Shown here piece by piece: positions 29,009 to 37,800 of a stretch of DNA of 64,000 bases. Within the stretch, counting starts at the first letter, position 1. Each line of letters starts with the position of its first letter. Where the stretch lies: positions 1,736,001 to 1,800,000 of the forward strand of contig CP160629.1 in NCBI GenBank assembly GCA_038993745.2. The letters run 5' to 3'. The notes beneath the pieces are model-generated. The model saw only the letters and a program-made list of their open reading frames with translations, did not search any database and was not told where the DNA came from. A program made the position numbers and the translations under genes. Source of the DNA: Aliivibrio fischeri (lineage in GTDB: Bacteria; Pseudomonadota; Gammaproteobacteria; Enterobacterales; Vibrionaceae).

Positions 29009-29851
29009 TTAAGATAAAGGATACCAAAACATTGATGTATCCATTATTTTTTTAGTAATAGCTAAAGAAACAACCAAAAATAGGCTCAGCATTATTAATT
29101 TATCTGTTTTAGTTATGCTTTTTTCGCTAAACCAAGTTCTGCTTTTCCCACGACCAAAACCTCGTAATACCATTGCATTCGATATTTCATCAGCACGGTC
29201 TAAGCTTGAGAAAATCAATGGACCTAAGATTTTCGCCAAATTACTAATTCGTGTAAATACAGGAACATTTTTTGATAAATCGACACCTCGAGCTTGCTGA
29301 GCATGCATGATATTAACAAAATCGCTTTTCACTTCAGGTAAATAACGAAGTGTTAAACTCACTGCATATGCAATCTTATAAGGTAACCCAATTCGATTTA
29401 GACTTGCTGCAAACTCTGTTGGGTGCGTTGTAAAAACAAACACTAATGCGATTGGAAACATACTAAAATATTTTAGTGTTACCGTTATCAAATAAAAAAG
29501 CGTTTCTTGTGTAACTACATAATGACCAAAAATAGGAAACAATTCTGTCGTTGTACCTATCAATTCATTTCCTTGATTTGGTGCAAGTAAGAACATAAAA
29601 ACAGCATTCATACTTAAAACCGATAATGTACCAATAAGTAACGGTTTATAAGCTATGTATGGTACTTTTGTTTCTTTTAATAAAAATAAACCAAATAAAA
29701 TTAATGGAATAATAATTCGTAAATCAAACGTTGTTAGTACTACTGTTATCCAAGAGATAAAAAGAAGAAACTTAGTTACGCCATTTAAACGATGTAACCA
29801 TGTATCAATATCTACATAGTTAATTCCAAAGTTTTGCTTCTTAGTGGACAT
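29009..29851 (-). CDS. ECF transporter transmembrane subunit (EcfT)
   Basis: 280 residues with about five membrane helices and the EcfT coupling motifs AQQARGVD and AMVLRGFGRG (two A-R-G helices that touch the ATPase). The start ATG at 29851 overlaps the ABC gene's stop region; a GTG 15 bases upstream is possible. It couples the S component to the double ATPase in a vitamin-uptake complex. Confidence 0.88.
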   Translation of the reverse strand: MSTKKQNFGINYVDIDTWLHRLNGVTKFLLFISWITVVLTTFDLRIIIPLILFGLFLLKETKVPYIAYKPLLIGTLSVLSMNAVFMFLLAPNQGNELIGTTTELFPIFGHYVVTQETLFYLITVTLKYFSMFPIALVFVFTTHPTEFAASLNRIGLPYKIAYAVSLTLRYLPEVKSDFVNIMHAQQARGVDLSKNVPVFTRISNLAKILGPLIFSSLDRADEISNAMVLRGFGRGKSRTWFSEKSITKTDKLIMLSLFLVVSLAITKKIMDTSMFWYPLS

Positions 29852-31550
29852 TTTTCGTACTCTCACACTCTTCAGTAATAAACTGCGTTATAAAACCATT
29901 AATATTTTCAACATCCGCTTTCTGAGCTAACTCAAATAAGCTTGTTACTGTTAAATTTGCTTTATTTAGCAACTCTGGTTGACTAAATACCTGCGAAACA
30001 GGCTCATCAGCTATACAATGGCTATCTGCAATAACAATTGCTCTTGTCGTATGCTCAAGAACCAAATGCATATCATGTGAAATAATAATAACGGTTAATC
30101 CAAGATCTCTATTCAACTGATTAATAAAACCAAGCATGGACGTATAATTACGATAATCTTGTCCTGCTGTTGGCTCATCAAGGATTAATAACTCAGGCTC
30201 TAATACCAAAATTGAAGCGATTGTGACTCGTTTTTTCTGACCATAACTTAAAGCATCAATTGGCCAATGACGAAAACGGCTTAAACCACACAGTTCTAAA
30301 GCATTCAGGACTTTTTTCTCAATATCACTTTCAGATAATCCACTATTAACTAAGCCGAAAGCAACTTCATCATAAATCATATGATGTGAGATCATGTGAT
30401 TTGGGTTTTGTAGTACAACACCCACTTTCTGAGAACGCTCATAAATAGACAACTCAGATAAATCAGAGCCACTTAATAGGATACTTCCTTGATCAGGTTG
30501 CAAAACTCCCATGATCAGTTTAGTGATTGTTGATTTCCCCGAACCATTTTTACCAAGAATAGAAACGAACTCGCCTTTATTCACGGTAAAACTGACATTT
30601 TCAAGTGCATTAACTTCACCATCATAAGAATACGTTAGATCCTTAATGGTTAATAACGCTTGATCTGTATCCACTAACGCTTCATTGAAAGATTCTTCTT
30701 TAAACCAGTGAGTCACTTCTTTATGAAATTGAACTGGGTTTACTTCACTTAATGGCGTAATCGGCTTTAAAGCGTCCAAAGCAACATTTGCTCGCTTTAA
30801 TAACGAGATGTATAACGGCTCACGGATACCATGCTTCTCTAATAAAGGAGATTTCAATAACGCATCAGGCGTCATATCTGCAATAATTTCTCCCTGATCC
30901 ATTAAAATAATACGGTCAACCGATCTATGCAGAACATCTTCTAATCGATGCTCAATAATAACAACGGTCTTACCGCTATTTTTATGCAGGTCATCGATAA
31001 TCTCTATTGTCGCTTTACCTGTTTTTGGATCTAAACTCGCTAAAGGTTCATCAAACAATAAAAGATCAACATCATCGACAAGAATACCACCTAGTGATAC
31101 TCGTTGTTTTTGGCCACCACTAAGATCATAAGGAGATTTTTTCAATAATGTCTCTAAATCCACCATCTTTGCGGTATCACGAACTATCGGATACATTTTT
31201 GCTCTTGAAACCATCTGATTTTCAAGTGCAAAAGCGATATCTTCGCCCACAGTTAACCCTACAAACTGGCTGTCTGTATCTTGTAAAACCGTACCTACGT
31301 TTTCGGTATACTGCTCAATCTTCCATTCAGATACATTCGTATCATTAATCGTCAATTGACCTTGTGATTCACCTTTAATGGTGTGCGGAATTAGGCCATT
31401 TAGACACTGACCTAATGTTGATTTGCCGCTTCCACTTGGTCCTATAATTAGGATCTTTTCACCTTGCTCTATCCTTAGATTAATATTTTTCAGCGTCGGT
31501 TTATCCTGTGACGCATATCGAAAAGAGAAATTAGAAAAGGTTACGCTCAT
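29841..31550 (-). CDS. ECF transporter double ATPase subunit
   Basis: 569 residues, two fused ABC domains. The first has GPSGSGKSTLG, LSGGQKQRVSLGG and DLLLFDEPLASLDP; the second has GKNGSGKSTI, LSYGQKKRVTIAS and LLILDEPTAGQDY. It powers vitamin uptake by the ECF complex. It lies three bases downstream of the S component and overlaps ecfT, so the three form one operon. Both Walker pairs look intact. Confidence 0.93.
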   Translation of the reverse strand: MSVTFSNFSFRYASQDKPTLKNINLRIEQGEKILIIGPSGSGKSTLGQCLNGLIPHTIKGESQGQLTINDTNVSEWKIEQYTENVGTVLQDTDSQFVGLTVGEDIAFALENQMVSRAKMYPIVRDTAKMVDLETLLKKSPYDLSGGQKQRVSLGGILVDDVDLLLFDEPLASLDPKTGKATIEIIDDLHKNSGKTVVIIEHRLEDVLHRSVDRIILMDQGEIIADMTPDALLKSPLLEKHGIREPLYISLLKRANVALDALKPITPLSEVNPVQFHKEVTHWFKEESFNEALVDTDQALLTIKDLTYSYDGEVNALENVSFTVNKGEFVSILGKNGSGKSTITKLIMGVLQPDQGSILLSGSDLSELSIYERSQKVGVVLQNPNHMISHHMIYDEVAFGLVNSGLSESDIEKKVLNALELCGLSRFRHWPIDALSYGQKKRVTIASILVLEPELLILDEPTAGQDYRNYTSMLGFINQLNRDLGLTVIIISHDMHLVLEHTTRAIVIADSHCIADEPVSQVFSQPELLNKANLTVTSLFELAQKADVENINGFITQFITEECESTKNVH

Positions 31551-31553
31551 TAA

Positions 31554-32105
31554 TTATGGCGCCTCTGTTAAATTAGTACTTTGTTTTTTACGCTTCGCTA
31601 AATTGTTTAAAATAAAATAGCCAACAATTGCGATTAAGAACGTATTACCAGCTGCGATAATACACAGTTGCATAAATACTTTTGTAAATGGTTCTGCATA
31701 TAAAATAGTATCTAAAAATGCAGAAGTACCATAACCGAACACATTGCCGAAAAAAGCTAATACAACAAAAATTAAAAAGTCTTTTTTATCAAATAAACCA
31801 GATTCAATTCGGTTCTTAGTAATGATTGGAAATAAACCAATAATCATACCAACAATACCCGAGCCTAATACCCATGTAAACCAGACGCCCCAACCTGCAA
31901 ATAGATCAGTCACCCAGTGACCGATAAAACCAACCAGAAAGCCTACGATTGGACCATATAGCACAGAGAATAGTGCCAGCACAGCCATAGCGGGTTTTAA
32001 TGTTGTGTTTGCGAAGACTGGAATACCAAACATTGGTAAACCACCAATACCATATAGCGCAGCGCCTATAGCAATGACAACAACAGTTTTAGCAGAAAGG
32101 TTCAT
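31554..32105 (-). CDS. ECF transporter substrate-binding S component (UPF0397-like)
   Basis: 183 residues with five to six membrane helices; [20 protein letters not shown] begins the conserved UPF0397 family, often annotated as a riboflavin-type S component. The ATG at 32105 has AAGGCGA in front; the longer frame to 32228 would cross a terminator hairpin and is rejected. No FMN or TPP riboswitch is visible upstream, so the vitamin cannot be named from regulation. First gene of the S-ATPase-EcfT operon. Confidence 0.85.
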   Translation of the reverse strand: MNLSAKTVVVIAIGAALYGIGGLPMFGIPVFANTTLKPAMAVLALFSVLYGPIVGFLVGFIGHWVTDLFAGWGVWFTWVLGSGIVGMIIGLFPIITKNRIESGLFDKKDFLIFVVLAFFGNVFGYGTSAFLDTILYAEPFTKVFMQLCIIAAGNTFLIAIVGYFILNNLAKRKKQSTNLTEAP

Positions 32106-32213
32106 AGTGTTCGCCTTGAAGCAAAAATGATATAATAGGAAATAAAGACGCGCATTATACAGTAACTCACTCGGTTTGGAAATGTTTACATCTAGACGGC
32201 TATATGTTTTTTT

Positions 32214-32244
32214 TATAAAAAAGCTCACTACACTAGTGAGCTTT
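32214..32244 (-). terminator. Intrinsic terminator or attenuator ahead of the ECF operon
   Basis: An 11-pair stem AAAGCTCACTA/TAGTGAGCTTT (32220-32244) followed leftward by TTTTTTATA. No annotated gene feeds it except the mini-ORF four bases upstream of the stem. Confidence 0.7.
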
Positions 32245-32247
32245 AAA

Positions 32248-32298
32248 TTATAATTTTTTCTTATCGTTCATACACATACATTTCATAAACTTCACCAT
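32248..32298 (-). CDS. Candidate Cys/Met-rich leader peptide
   Basis: A 16-codon frame reading [16 protein letters not shown]. An internal ATG (fifth codon) has GGTGAAG in front and would give [12 protein letters not shown]. The stop lies four bases before a terminator stem, as in leader-peptide attenuators. It is short enough to be chance; there is no homology evidence. Confidence 0.3.
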   Translation of the reverse strand: MVKFMKCMCMNDKKKL

Positions 32299-32390
32299 TT
32301 AAGTTAAAAAACAAATAACACTTAAACGAATAATAAATAGGTATGAAGATAGCTGTATGGATTATTGTGGAATAACGTTTTTGCAGGAAT

Positions 32391-32420
32391 AAAAAAGGCT
32401 CATCATTTCTGATGAGCCTT
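32391..32420 (-). terminator. Intrinsic terminator of the tRNA-Leu/Gly/Cys operon
   Basis: The stem AAGGCTCATC/GATGAGCCTT with a six-base loop is followed leftward by a T run, ten bases after the last tRNA. Confidence 0.85.
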
Positions 32421-32429
32421 CTTAAAAGA

Positions 32430-32516
32430 TGGTGCCCCGGGCCGGACTTGAACCGGCACAGCGCGAACGCCGAGGGATTTTAAATCCCTTGTGTCTACCA
32501 ATTCCACCACCAGGGC
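32430..32516 (-). tRNA. tRNA-Leu (anticodon TAA), copy 2
   Basis: 87 bases with encoded CCA, a long variable arm and the anticodon stem-loop GGGATTTAAAATCCC. The acceptor arms GCCCTGG and CCGGGGC pair. It is the last gene of the second Cys-Gly-Leu unit. Confidence 0.96.
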
Positions 32517-32593
32517 ACGCAATTTCTTGCGATGCCGATTACTGAAAAGTAAAACACCATCTGTAATTACCGCTATTGCAGTAATTTTTAATT

Positions 32594-32669
32594 TGGAGCG
32601 ACACACGAGGTTCGAACTCGTGACCTCAACCTTGGCAAGGTTGCGCTCTACCAGCTGAGCTAGTGTCGC
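32594..32669 (-). tRNA. tRNA-Gly (anticodon GCC), copy 2
   Basis: 76 bases with encoded CCA; the anticodon arm is AACCTTGCCAAGGTT, and the acceptor GCGACAC pairs with GTGTCGC. Confidence 0.96.
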
Positions 32670-32683
32670 ATAGCATAAAGAAA

Positions 32684-32757
32684 TGGAGGCGCCTCCCGGA
32701 ATCGAACCGAGGTCCACGGATTTGCAATCCGCTGCATAGCCACTCTGCCAAGGCGCC
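32684..32757 (-). tRNA. tRNA-Cys (anticodon GCA), copy 2
   Basis: 74 bases with encoded CCA; the anticodon arm is CGGATTGCAAATCCG, and the acceptor GGCGCC pairs with GGCGCC. Confidence 0.96.
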
Positions 32758-32797
32758 ATTCTTTATATTAAGTTGCTTATCCAAGTAAGCTAATAGA

Positions 32798-32884
32798 TGG
32801 TGCCCCGGGCCGGACTTGAACCGGCACAGCGCGAACGCCGAGGGATTTTAAATCCCTTGTGTCTACCAATTCCACCACCAGGGC
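32798..32884 (-). tRNA. tRNA-Leu (anticodon TAA), copy 1
   Basis: Same sequence as the copy at 32430, exactly 368 bases away. Confidence 0.96.
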
Positions 32885-32961
32885 ACGCAATTTCTTGCGA
32901 TGCCGATTACCGAAAAGTAAAACACCATCTGTAATTATCGCTATTGCAATAATTTTTAATT

Positions 32962-33037
32962 TGGAGCGACACACGAGGTTCGAACTCGTGACCTCAACCT
33001 TGGCAAGGTTGCGCTCTACCAGCTGAGCTAGTGTCGC
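32962..33037 (-). tRNA. tRNA-Gly (anticodon GCC), copy 1
   Basis: Same sequence as the copy at 32594, 368 bases away. Confidence 0.96.
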
Positions 33038-33051
33038 ATTGCATAAAGAAA

Positions 33052-33125
33052 TGGAGGCGCCTCCCGGAATCGAACCGAGGTCCACGGATTTGCAATCCGC
33101 TGCATAGCCACTCTGCCAAGGCGCC
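33052..33125 (-). tRNA. tRNA-Cys (anticodon GCA), copy 1
   Basis: Same sequence as the copy at 32684, 368 bases away. It is the first gene of the six-tRNA operon. Confidence 0.96.
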
Positions 33126-33142
33126 ATCTCTTTACGGGGCTT

Positions 33143-33170
33143 AATGTAACTGATTTAAAAAAAGAGTCAA
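33143..33170 (-). promoter_or_regulatory. Promoter of the tRNA Cys-Gly-Leu operon
   Basis: Leftward TTGACT, a 16-base spacer, then TACATT, followed by a GC-rich discriminator (AAGCCCCG) typical of stringently controlled stable-RNA promoters. Confidence 0.65.
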
Positions 33171-33252
33171 ATAAAAATTAGTATTTAACTCTCCGTTTGT
33201 AGACTTTATCGCCAAAATGCTGACAAATCAGCTAACATGTTGAAAAAACGGT

Positions 33253-34197
33253 CTATTTTGGTCGCCACACTTTTATTTCAGATTGTGGCTTGCCTTGCTC
33301 TTTGCGATCATTTTTACGCTTAGGTGCCGATTTGCTAAAACGCCCTTCTTTGGCTTTTTCACGACGATTTTCTTTAAACGTATTATTTGAATGATGATTT
33401 CTTCCTGAACTCGCTTTTTTCAATACGCGAACTTTACCATCAATCTCTTTTACTTTGCGAGACGCTTCTTCAGTCTTACTTGATGTTCCAATCATTCCGT
33501 TTAGCTGGTCCATCTCAGCTTGACTTAAATAACGCCATTCTCCAGAAGCAAGCTTACCTAGATCAATATTCATAATACGAACACGTTTTAATTTGAATAC
33601 TTCATAATCTAAGTACTCACACATTCTACGAATTTGGCGATTCAATCCTTGAGTCAAAGTGATACGAAATACAAATCGAGATTCTTGCTTAATCTTACAT
33701 GGCAAAGTTACCGTATCTAGGATCGGTACACCCGCGGCCATTTTTTGTAAAAACTCATCAGTAATGGGCTTATCAACACGAACCACATATTCTTTTTCAT
33801 GAGCATTACCCGCTCGCAGGATCTTATTTACAATATCGCCATCATTGGTTAAGAATATTAAACCATCCGACGGTTTATCCAATCGACCAATAGGAAAAAT
33901 ACGTTGCTCATGATTAATGTAATCAACAATATTTCCTTCAACATGTCGTTCTGTCGTACAAGTAATTCCAACAGGCTTATTAAAAGCAATATAAATACGA
34001 TCTTGTTTCTCTTTTAACGGCTTCCCATCAACCAAAACTTCATCGCCATCAGCTACTTTCGTTCCCATCTCAGGGATCTTGCCATTAATCGTAATACGTT
34101 GTTGATCGATAAGTTTATCGGCTTCTCTTCGTGAGCAATATCCCGTATCACTAATAAATTTATTCAGACGGGTTAATTTAGGTTCTGGTGATGTCAT
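33253..34197 (-). CDS. rluF: RluF-type 23S rRNA pseudouridine synthase
   Basis: 314 residues. An N-terminal S4 RNA-binding domain ([20 protein letters not shown]) is followed by the RsuA/RluF catalytic motif [13 protein letters not shown] with the catalytic Asp, and by [18 protein letters not shown], the RluF-type loop. The C-terminus is basic and low-complexity ([11 protein letters not shown]). The ATG at 34197 has GAGGT in front; a TTG 12 bases upstream is less likely. E. coli RluF modifies U2604. Confidence 0.9.
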   Translation of the reverse strand: MTSPEPKLTRLNKFISDTGYCSRREADKLIDQQRITINGKIPEMGTKVADGDEVLVDGKPLKEKQDRIYIAFNKPVGITCTTERHVEGNIVDYINHEQRIFPIGRLDKPSDGLIFLTNDGDIVNKILRAGNAHEKEYVVRVDKPITDEFLQKMAAGVPILDTVTLPCKIKQESRFVFRITLTQGLNRQIRRMCEYLDYEVFKLKRVRIMNIDLGKLASGEWRYLSQAEMDQLNGMIGTSSKTEEASRKVKEIDGKVRVLKKASSGRNHHSNNTFKENRREKAKEGRFSKSAPKRKNDRKEQGKPQSEIKVWRPK

Positions 34198-34254
34198 GAT
34201 GTACCTCAAAAAAGTGAACAGCCGCAGTGTATCAGAAACGAATAAATATCCAAT

Positions 34255-34289
34255 AAAAAAGCACCCTAAACCAATGCTTAGGGTGCTTT
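34255..34289 (-). terminator. Intrinsic terminator after the coiled-coil lipoprotein gene
   Basis: The stem GCACCCTAA/TTAGGGTGC is followed leftward by a T run. Confidence 0.8.
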
Positions 34290-34309
34290 ACTACAACGTA
34301 AATAAATAA

Positions 34310-35755
34310 TTATTTCGTTTCAATATCAGTGTCAGTTGTCTTTACCTGCTCACTAGTCTCATTTACTGTTGTCTCTATTGCAGCAGGCTCAACTTTAGTC
34401 TCAGTGCTTTCTACTGGCACCACTTCAGTATTATCAGTGGTAGTTGTTGTCCCTTCTTCTTTCACCGCTTCTTGAGCCTGAACTGTTTCAAGCGCTGGAG
34501 ACGTCTGCTTTTCAACATCAGATGGGGCTTCATTAGCTTCTTTATTCACTGTTGCCTTTTCTGCGTCTTCTTTTGCTTTATATGTTGCAATTACGCTGTT
34601 CAAGTTATTTATTAAATTATCATTTCGTTCTAATTGTTGCGTTAATACTAGAACTTGTTTTTGAACATTTGCTCTTGCATCTGTTTGCTTCTCAATCGTA
34701 CCGTTTAATGTTTCGATTTCTGAATTTAACTCTTTAATCTTCTTCTCTAAATCAGCGGTATTATTTATAGCATGCATTTGTTGTACAGCAGATAAGATCT
34801 CTGTTGTTTGCATACGTAATGGCTGATCACGGTAATCATCACCATTTATTGCTTGTGAAATCGATAACAGTTTATTTTCAAATTCTAAAACCGATTGCTC
34901 AAATTGACCATTCTTTACTGCTTTTAATAGCTTAACTTCAGCAGCCATATTTTTTAAGTGATCTAATTGAAAACGAGTTTTAGCAACTACATCAGCAATT
35001 AAATCTTGATCTCTATTATTTGCTTGAACCGCTTTTTTCGTTTTATCCAGTTCTGCTTTTGTTTGTCCATAACTAATAGGTGCAATGGCTTTAAAACCTT
35101 TTTGCGTCAATTGAGAAAATTCTTTTTCTAATGGCTTAACATGAATTGTTAATGATGTATCAATCTCAATCACTTTTGCTTTTGTTAGATACTCAGCTTG
35201 TTCAGTTTGAGCTTCAGCAATGTCTTCTTCAATTACAGTTACAAACAAAGCTTTATATTGATTGTATAGGCTAGAGAAGTCTTGCGGATAATATTTTGCA
35301 ACATCTATAGATTGCATATAGTTCATTTGCGCAATGGCATCAGACAAAACTGTATCAGCTTTATTCTTATACGTTTTTAATTTATCTAACTGTAAATTAG
35401 CACTCTTAATTAATGCGATATATTTTGCGGAGTAAGAACCAGAAGAGAACATCGAATACTCTTCATTTATTAATGCAGGCTCTTGCTCTACTTCAAGATA
35501 AATTTCTTTTGCTTCATTCCATTCATCCATCATTAGGCTATATGAATCTTCTGAGTAAATTTCAAACTCAGCGGCTGAATCAAATACCGTTTTATCAAGA
35601 TTATATTGTTCCTGTAGCGCCTCAAATGTTGAAACTACAGGCGTATTTATTTCTGATGTTTGTTCTACTGCTGTTGTCTCTTCGTTTGTACTTTGACAAC
35701 CAACCACACTCATCAATGCTGAAGCAACCACTGCTATTTTGAAATATTGTTTCAT
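34310..35755 (-). CDS. Coiled-coil lipoprotein with acidic tail, function unknown
   Basis: 481 residues. A lipoprotein signal (MKQYFKIAVVASALMSVVGC, lipobox VVGC) is followed by a mainly helical body, with a strong heptad coiled coil at about residues 325-390 (LEKKIKELNSEIETLNGTIE) and a Thr/Glu/Val-rich acidic low-complexity tail to the end. The envelope location is clear. I do not recognise the family; it could be a scaffold or spacer between membrane and peptidoglycan. A single-gene unit. Confidence 0.75.
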   Translation of the reverse strand: MKQYFKIAVVASALMSVVGCQSTNEETTAVEQTSEINTPVVSTFEALQEQYNLDKTVFDSAAEFEIYSEDSYSLMMDEWNEAKEIYLEVEQEPALINEEYSMFSSGSYSAKYIALIKSANLQLDKLKTYKNKADTVLSDAIAQMNYMQSIDVAKYYPQDFSSLYNQYKALFVTVIEEDIAEAQTEQAEYLTKAKVIEIDTSLTIHVKPLEKEFSQLTQKGFKAIAPISYGQTKAELDKTKKAVQANNRDQDLIADVVAKTRFQLDHLKNMAAEVKLLKAVKNGQFEQSVLEFENKLLSISQAINGDDYRDQPLRMQTTEILSAVQQMHAINNTADLEKKIKELNSEIETLNGTIEKQTDARANVQKQVLVLTQQLERNDNLINNLNSVIATYKAKEDAEKATVNKEANEAPSDVEKQTSPALETVQAQEAVKEEGTTTTTDNTEVVPVESTETKVEPAAIETTVNETSEQVKTTDTDIETK

Positions 35756-35875
35756 CCTAAATCCACATCTTTATTATTAGACACTTGTCTTATTTGTTGG
35801 AAGAGCGATATTACTATAACATTTCAATTTAATCAGCATTACGTATGTAAAAAAACAAAACATAAAATTCAAGCA

Positions 35876-35905
35876 TAAAAAAGCCGCTCATAGCATGAGC
35901 GGCCA
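35876..35905 (-). terminator. Intrinsic terminator after torR
   Basis: The stem GCCGCTCAT/ATGAGCGGC with a three-base loop and a T run leftward. Confidence 0.85.
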
Positions 35906-35935
35906 AATCAAAAAAATTAACTATATTAAGTAAAA

Positions 35936-36634
35936 TTAGTCACCTGCGAACATGTAACCTTCACCATGAACAGTAACAAAGATTTGTGGGTTTTTAGGAT
36001 CCACTTCCATCTTTGCTCTCATGCGTCTAATTAATACGTCAATTGTTCTATCGTTTGGTGCATCAACACGGTGGCTGATCATATTTAAAATACGTTCACG
36101 AGATAAAACCGTATTAGGGTAAGAAGACAACGCAACTAACAATTCATATTCGGCTTTAGTTAATTTAACTGGTTCACCGTTATTTGATAATGCTCTACGT
36201 TGAATATCAAATGTCCATTCACCAAAACGAACAACGTTAGACTCATCTAACTCAACTGGCTCGTTTGCAAGTGACATACGCCAAAATAGATTTTTAACGC
36301 GTACAAGTAATTCACGTAACTCAACTGGTTTCGTTACGTAATCGTCAGCACCCATCTCTAGGCCAACGATTCGATCAATACTATCTGTACGTCCTGTTAC
36401 TAAAATAATACCAATATTGGATTGGCTACGTAATTCACGCGCCAACAATAAACCGTCCTCTCCTGGTAGGTTTATATCAAGCATAATTAAATCAACTTTT
36501 TGTTCAGCTAAAATAGAACGCATTTCTGCACCTGTTTCAGCCTCGCTCACTTGATATCCCTCGGCTTCAAAGTAGCCTACAAGTTTAGAGCGAGTTACCA
36601 CTTCGTCTTCAACAACTAAAATGTGATAGCTCAT
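35936..36634 (-). CDS. torR: TorR, two-component response regulator for TMAO respiration
   Basis: 232 residues, an OmpR/PhoB-type regulator. The receiver has acidic DE at residues 10-11, the phospho-acceptor Asp in LIMLDINLPGEDGLLL and the conserved Lys in DDYVTKPVELREL; the C-terminal winged helix includes SRERILNMISHRVDAPNDRT. The stretch GIILVTGRTDSIDRIVGLEM follows E. coli TorR more closely than ArcA. The divergent torD neighbour supports the call. No torS, torT or torCA is in this window. Confidence 0.85.
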   Translation of the reverse strand: MSYHILVVEDEVVTRSKLVGYFEAEGYQVSEAETGAEMRSILAEQKVDLIMLDINLPGEDGLLLARELRSQSNIGIILVTGRTDSIDRIVGLEMGADDYVTKPVELRELLVRVKNLFWRMSLANEPVELDESNVVRFGEWTFDIQRRALSNNGEPVKLTKAEYELLVALSSYPNTVLSRERILNMISHRVDAPNDRTIDVLIRRMRAKMEVDPKNPQIFVTVHGEGYMFAGD

Positions 36635-36871
36635 AATCTTCTCTTTATTTTTGGTTATTTGGATAGTTCTTATCTTATTCTATTCATAATCTGTAATAAT
36701 GCCAATTCTCAATTGATATTTCTGTATTTTATTTGATTCAAAACAATTATTAATAAAAATTGAGCTTTAACCTTTACAAACATCTTTATACACCCTGTTA
36801 ATGATAGGTGCTATTCCTTTTCATACTTATCCAGTACAATTTAGGAATAATTTTTTTGGAGCATAAGATAA
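36635..36871. promoter_or_regulatory. Divergent torR/torD promoter region
   Basis: 237 AT-rich bases. A good ribosome-site-like GGAG precedes torD. I did not find a convincing tor box (CTGTTCATAT) by eye. Confidence 0.45.
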
Positions 36872-37519
36872 ATGAACGAACTTACTGCGTTTAATGAGCA
36901 ACGCGCTGAAATATACTGGTGGCTATCTAGCCTACTATCAGCAGAATTAACGACAGAACAACTTGAGCAATATGGCAGTTTTGAAGTACGTACTTTTCTA
37001 TCTAATTTAGCTGAAACACCAGAACTGAGTGATTCAGTTAATGCATTAATTGAAAAATTAAATGCCGTGCAAGGTCGTGAAGATGCACAACTTGAACTTT
37101 CTGCTGACTTTTGTGATGCCTTTTTAGGCTCAGATAAAAGTAGTGCACTACCGTACGCTTCTATGTATATTGATAAATCAGGTCTACTAAACGCAAAACC
37201 TGCGCAAGATATGCGTGAATGGCTTACAAAATATAATATTGCACAAAAAGCTGAATTTAATGAGCCAGCTGACCACATTGCCATTGAATTAGATTTTTTA
37301 GGTAATTTAATTGTGATGACAAATCAGCAAGCTTCTGAAGATGAATTTGAAGCTTATATGAGTGCTCAACTAACCTTTATTAATGAGCAACTGTTAAGTT
37401 GGACACCTCGATTTAATGAAATTTGCATCGAAAGAGATAAATTTGGTTTCTATGCTGCAGTAACAGGCTTACTTGTTACATTCCTAAAGCTAGATGTGAA
37501 ATTTCTTGCTGGCGAATAA
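36872..37519 (+). CDS. torD: TorD, chaperone for TMAO reductase
   Basis: 215 residues, all-helical, with the TorD/DmsD signature [16 protein letters not shown] and the upstream [21 protein letters not shown] region. TorD binds the Tat signal and core of TorA so that the molybdenum cofactor is inserted before export. It is divergent from torR. No reductase gene is adjacent, so it serves one encoded elsewhere. Confidence 0.88.
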   Translation: MNELTAFNEQRAEIYWWLSSLLSAELTTEQLEQYGSFEVRTFLSNLAETPELSDSVNALIEKLNAVQGREDAQLELSADFCDAFLGSDKSSALPYASMYIDKSGLLNAKPAQDMREWLTKYNIAQKAEFNEPADHIAIELDFLGNLIVMTNQQASEDEFEAYMSAQLTFINEQLLSWTPRFNEICIERDKFGFYAAVTGLLVTFLKLDVKFLAGE

Positions 37520-37602
37520 TATAAGATAATTGCTTTTATTATTTATGTTAAAAAATATGTGATATAAATCAAAAGCAATATCAAAATTTATTAAATCAGT
37601 AA

Positions 37603-37631
37603 TTGTTTGCACTATGCTTTAAAGATAAAAT
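37603..37631 (+). promoter_or_regulatory. Sigma-70-like promoter
   Basis: TTGTTT, a 17-base spacer, then TAAAAT. The predicted start is near 37638. Confidence 0.5.
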
Positions 37632-37635
37632 GTGA

Positions 37636-37651
37636 TCGCAAACGATAAAAT
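37636..37651 (+). promoter_or_regulatory. PUR-box-like operator
   Basis: TCGCAAACGATAAAAT keeps the CGCAAACG half of the PurR operator ACGCAAACGTTTTCGT; the second half is poor. It covers the predicted start point, as expected for PurR autoregulation. Confidence 0.45.
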
Positions 37652-37664
37652 TTGTATTGAAATG

Positions 37665-37690
37665 AAAACCGCATTTTACGCGGTTTTTTT
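37665..37690 (+). terminator. Intrinsic terminator upstream of purR
   Basis: The stem AAAACCGC/GCGGTTTT with a seven-base loop and a T run. It is either the torD terminator or an attenuator for the promoter at 37603. Confidence 0.8.
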
Positions 37691-37800
37691 CATTTTTAAC
37701 CAGGGCCTATTTATCTTCCATCAGTTCTTCTAGTTTAGAGCGACACCTTTTTTTGTTGGAAAATAAATAGCCCCTTATTACCTATTATAAGGTTTATATA

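Larger units (their letters stand above)
32106..32429. promoter_or_regulatory. Leader region of the ECF operon and tRNA array end
   Basis: A gene-free stretch holding, in leftward order, the tRNA terminator (32391-32420), a 12-16 codon mini-ORF (32248-32298), a second strong terminator (32214-32244) and then about 110 bases to the S-component start. The middle unit could be an attenuator leader or a small RNA. Confidence 0.5.
32430..33125 (-). repeat. Tandem duplication of a tRNA Cys-Gly-Leu unit
   Basis: Two units of about 330 bases at a 368-base offset, nearly identical through the tRNA genes and the spacers between them, with only a few substitutions in the spacers. Confidence 0.9.
37520..37800. 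promoter_or_regulatory. torD-purR intergenic region
   Basis: 281 bases holding a sigma-70-like promoter (37603-37631), a PUR-box-like operator over its start point, a strong terminator (37665-37690) and about 110 more bases before purR. Confidence 0.6.

Noticed and set aside
32106-32228. Longer start for the ECF S component at 32228
   Set aside because: It would cross the terminator hairpin; the ATG at 32105 has a ribosome site and the conserved N-terminus.
32403-33127. Two near-identical frames of about 117 codons (MAPWQSGYAADCKS...)
   Set aside because: They are translations across the tRNA-Cys, Gly and Leu genes in both units, a common false call.
36635-36871. tor boxes between torR and torD
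   Set aside because: No stretch close enough to CTGTTCATAT was found by eye.
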